Positions 62,351 through 64,000 of a stretch of 64,000 nt of DNA are shown here, piece by piece. The DNA lies in the NCBI GenBank assembly GCA_946894095.1, contig OX335643.1:3955036-4019035 (forward strand), read 5' to 3'. The stretch is from Incurvaria masculella. Taxonomy: Eukaryota; Arthropoda; Insecta; Lepidoptera; Incurvariidae. Below the pieces are notes generated by a model. The model was not told the DNA's origin and did no database searches. It saw only the letters and a program-made list of their open reading frames with translations. The first letter of the stretch is position 1. The number at the start of each line of letters is the position of its first letter. A program made the translations under genes and the position numbers.

Positions 62351-62634
62351 TTTTTAAAATTATTTAGCACTTGAATTACACTATTTGTTCATGTTTTTTC
62401 AATCACTCGATCAGAAATTTATATTTCACTTTGTTTAGTTCCACTAATATGCTTATTTCAGAATAGAATTATAATTATCTGTGAACATGTTTGCTTTGAA
62501 GAATATTTTATGCTCTAAAGTCTATCATATTTTGTACACTCTTACGACTTCACCATTTTCCTTTATATTTGAGCTCAAATAGGGACATTTATTTGAATTA
62601 ATTTTGATGACAAAAAACATTTTTGGTCTGAAAA

Positions 62635-62705
62635 TTCGTTAGCACCACGATTCGAACCTGCGACCTTCAGATTACATGTCCACTGACCTACCTAAAATCA
62701 CATGA
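62635..62705 (-). repeat. tRNA-like (SINE head) remnant
   Basis: On the minus strand 'taggtaggtcagtggac' (A box-like) and 'ggtcgcaggttcgaatcgtg' (B box) are spaced as in a tRNA, but no complete cloverleaf is evident. Confidence 0.4.
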
Positions 62706-63744
62706 CGTAGGAGTAATATGCGAAATCGGTGTTAACTATGGACAGAGGGGGCATTGGGTCGATTAGAAGATAAGCAATTTTATCGGCGGACGCAATTATT
62801 GTCTGCAAAGTTCTGTTGTATGCGGATATGTAATCCGAATATAGCAGTTTTGAAACCAGCTTCAGACAAATATCAAGACCCATCGACATAAGTTTTAGAT
62901 TGTATCGATGTCCAGAACATTTTTGCTTATTTTTTAAAATACGATTACAATGTTTCAATAAATATTTCACCTATCCTCTCAAATTAGTCATAGTGGCCTA
63001 TGTGAAATTGATGCGAACAATCATGCTAGGTCATCGACATATGCTTTATATATGTCAATGTGCTAGGTATACATTGCATCGAAAATGGGGAGCGCCGCAC
63101 AATACCTAAAATTCAGAATTCATAATGGTCATTCGATGTAATTTCTAATTTTATATTAATTTTATATGTGCGGAACATCATATTTTAGAAGATTTACATA
63201 CATTTCAGGGATAACTTATTTGCAAATGTTTGTGTTCTGCTATCGCTCAAATAACAACACGTGATGTTATAAACGACATGAATTACCTACGAACAATTCA
63301 ACATTATTTTTGAGTGAAGCGCCAAAATAGTCGATGGATATGTAGCTTCTAAATATCAATCGATGCAGAAAGTGTTCCGTGATATAGTAAACTCGCGTCG
63401 CTTCGGTCATTTTACCGTTTCAGCGTCGATATTTTTAAAAGCATTCGCGATAATATTCGTTTGATACATGTGTTAGAATAGGTTAGGGGCGGAGGACGTA
63501 AACAACTCGTAACGTATAATAAATTTACTCATTCGCTCTAAAATTTAGACACTCGGTCTAAATTTGGAAAAATTCAGAACCCAGTACGGGTTATGAATTT
63601 TAGACGATCTGAGTTAGAAACAAATTATTGTTCTCCAAGTATAAGCGGACGTCCTACATAATTGCTCTATTGCGGACGTAGAGAAAGTCGTTTGATTTAG
63701 ATCTATATAGTAAAGTGAGGGGCGATGATGATTTTTTTGTTGCA

Positions 63745-63805
63745 AAATAGTGTATGTGTGTGTATGTGTTGTATAGTGTGTGTATGTGTTGTATGTGTGT
63801 AACAT
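63745..63805. repeat. TG/TATG simple repeat
   Basis: Alternating 'tgtatgtgtgtgtatgtgt' tract of about 60 bp. Confidence 0.85.
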
Positions 63806-64000
63806 ACGCAAAACACTCAAATATACAAAGCTACAAAACTTAGCTAGAACACATCAGTGCAGTGAAATCGCTCGTCTGCTTACAATCAGTTCCATCTGAT
63901 GGCATCGTATTTTACCTAGTTCACTATGACATCATGTATTATCACGACGATCACTCGATAGTCACGAAACCAGCTAAAATCTGATATAGGTAGATCATTT

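Larger units (their letters stand above)
62351..64000 (-). promoter_or_regulatory. upstream region of P-like gene 2
   Basis: About 1.65 kb of non-coding DNA expected to hold the promoter and 5' UTR. No reliable TATA box or initiator could be fixed. It contains a tRNA-like stretch (62635-62705) and a TG-rich simple repeat (63745-63805). Confidence 0.35.

Noticed and set aside
62698..62970. 90-codon minus-strand frame upstream of P-like gene 2 ATG
   Set aside because: No family, overlaps a tRNA-like remnant at its edge, and no splice link in phase to exon 1.

Overview
The window is eukaryotic genomic DNA from an insect, most probably a moth or butterfly. The reasons are intron-split genes with GT-AG junctions, insect-type gene content (P/OCA2-like 'hoepel' transporters and a lysosomal alpha-mannosidase), and a dense load of repeats of kinds I associate with Lepidoptera: TTAA-flanked MITEs, RTE- and Jockey-like LINE tails, Pol III SINEs and a mariner. 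The species cannot be named from sequence alone.

Three protein genes account for the coding sequence. (1) 250-10470, plus strand: the 3' part (six exons, 291 codons) of a P/OCA2-like transmembrane transporter whose 5' exons lie left of the window. (2) 14392-33014, minus strand: a lysosomal alpha-mannosidase (GH38) of 21 recognisable exons (1313 codons from the first recognised exon). Zinc, nucleophile and acid/base motifs are all present. It has an unusual Asn/Lys/Ser/Asp-rich C-terminal extension whose last residues and stop codon come from a TTAA MITE. (3) 44399-62350, minus strand: a complete second P/OCA2-like gene of 18 exons (847 codons if exon 1 is used once), arranged tail-to-tail with gene 1. 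All intron phases join correctly, and exon lengths in the last five exons match gene 1 exactly.

The most striking structure is at 58050-62350. Exon 1 of the second P gene has been amplified into 23 head-to-tail units with a strict 187-bp period. Each unit carries a 138-nt symmetric (phase 1-1) exon copy flanked by a donor, a 49-nt 'mini-intron' and an AG acceptor. The acceptor side is recognisably derived from exon-1 coding sequence. The same kind of event, tandem duplication of an exon's 3' end together with its splice donor, recurs in this window. It is seen at mannosidase exon 3 (39-bp units, 29700-30445), mannosidase exon 16 (four 99-bp units, 17780-18250) and P-gene exon 17 (decayed copies, 45060-45235). 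A further ~58-bp array abuts the stop codon of the second P gene.

The rest is introns and intergenic DNA filled with mobile elements: a mariner with an intact 341-codon transposase and DD34D triad (3322-4605); an internally deleted LTR element with identical 197-bp LTRs (10810-12647); a pogo-like element nested in another TIR element (25939-28274); several TTAA MITE families, some nested; LINE 3' fragments; and a SINE family whose common body is joined either to a 5S-rRNA-like or to a tRNA-like Pol III head.
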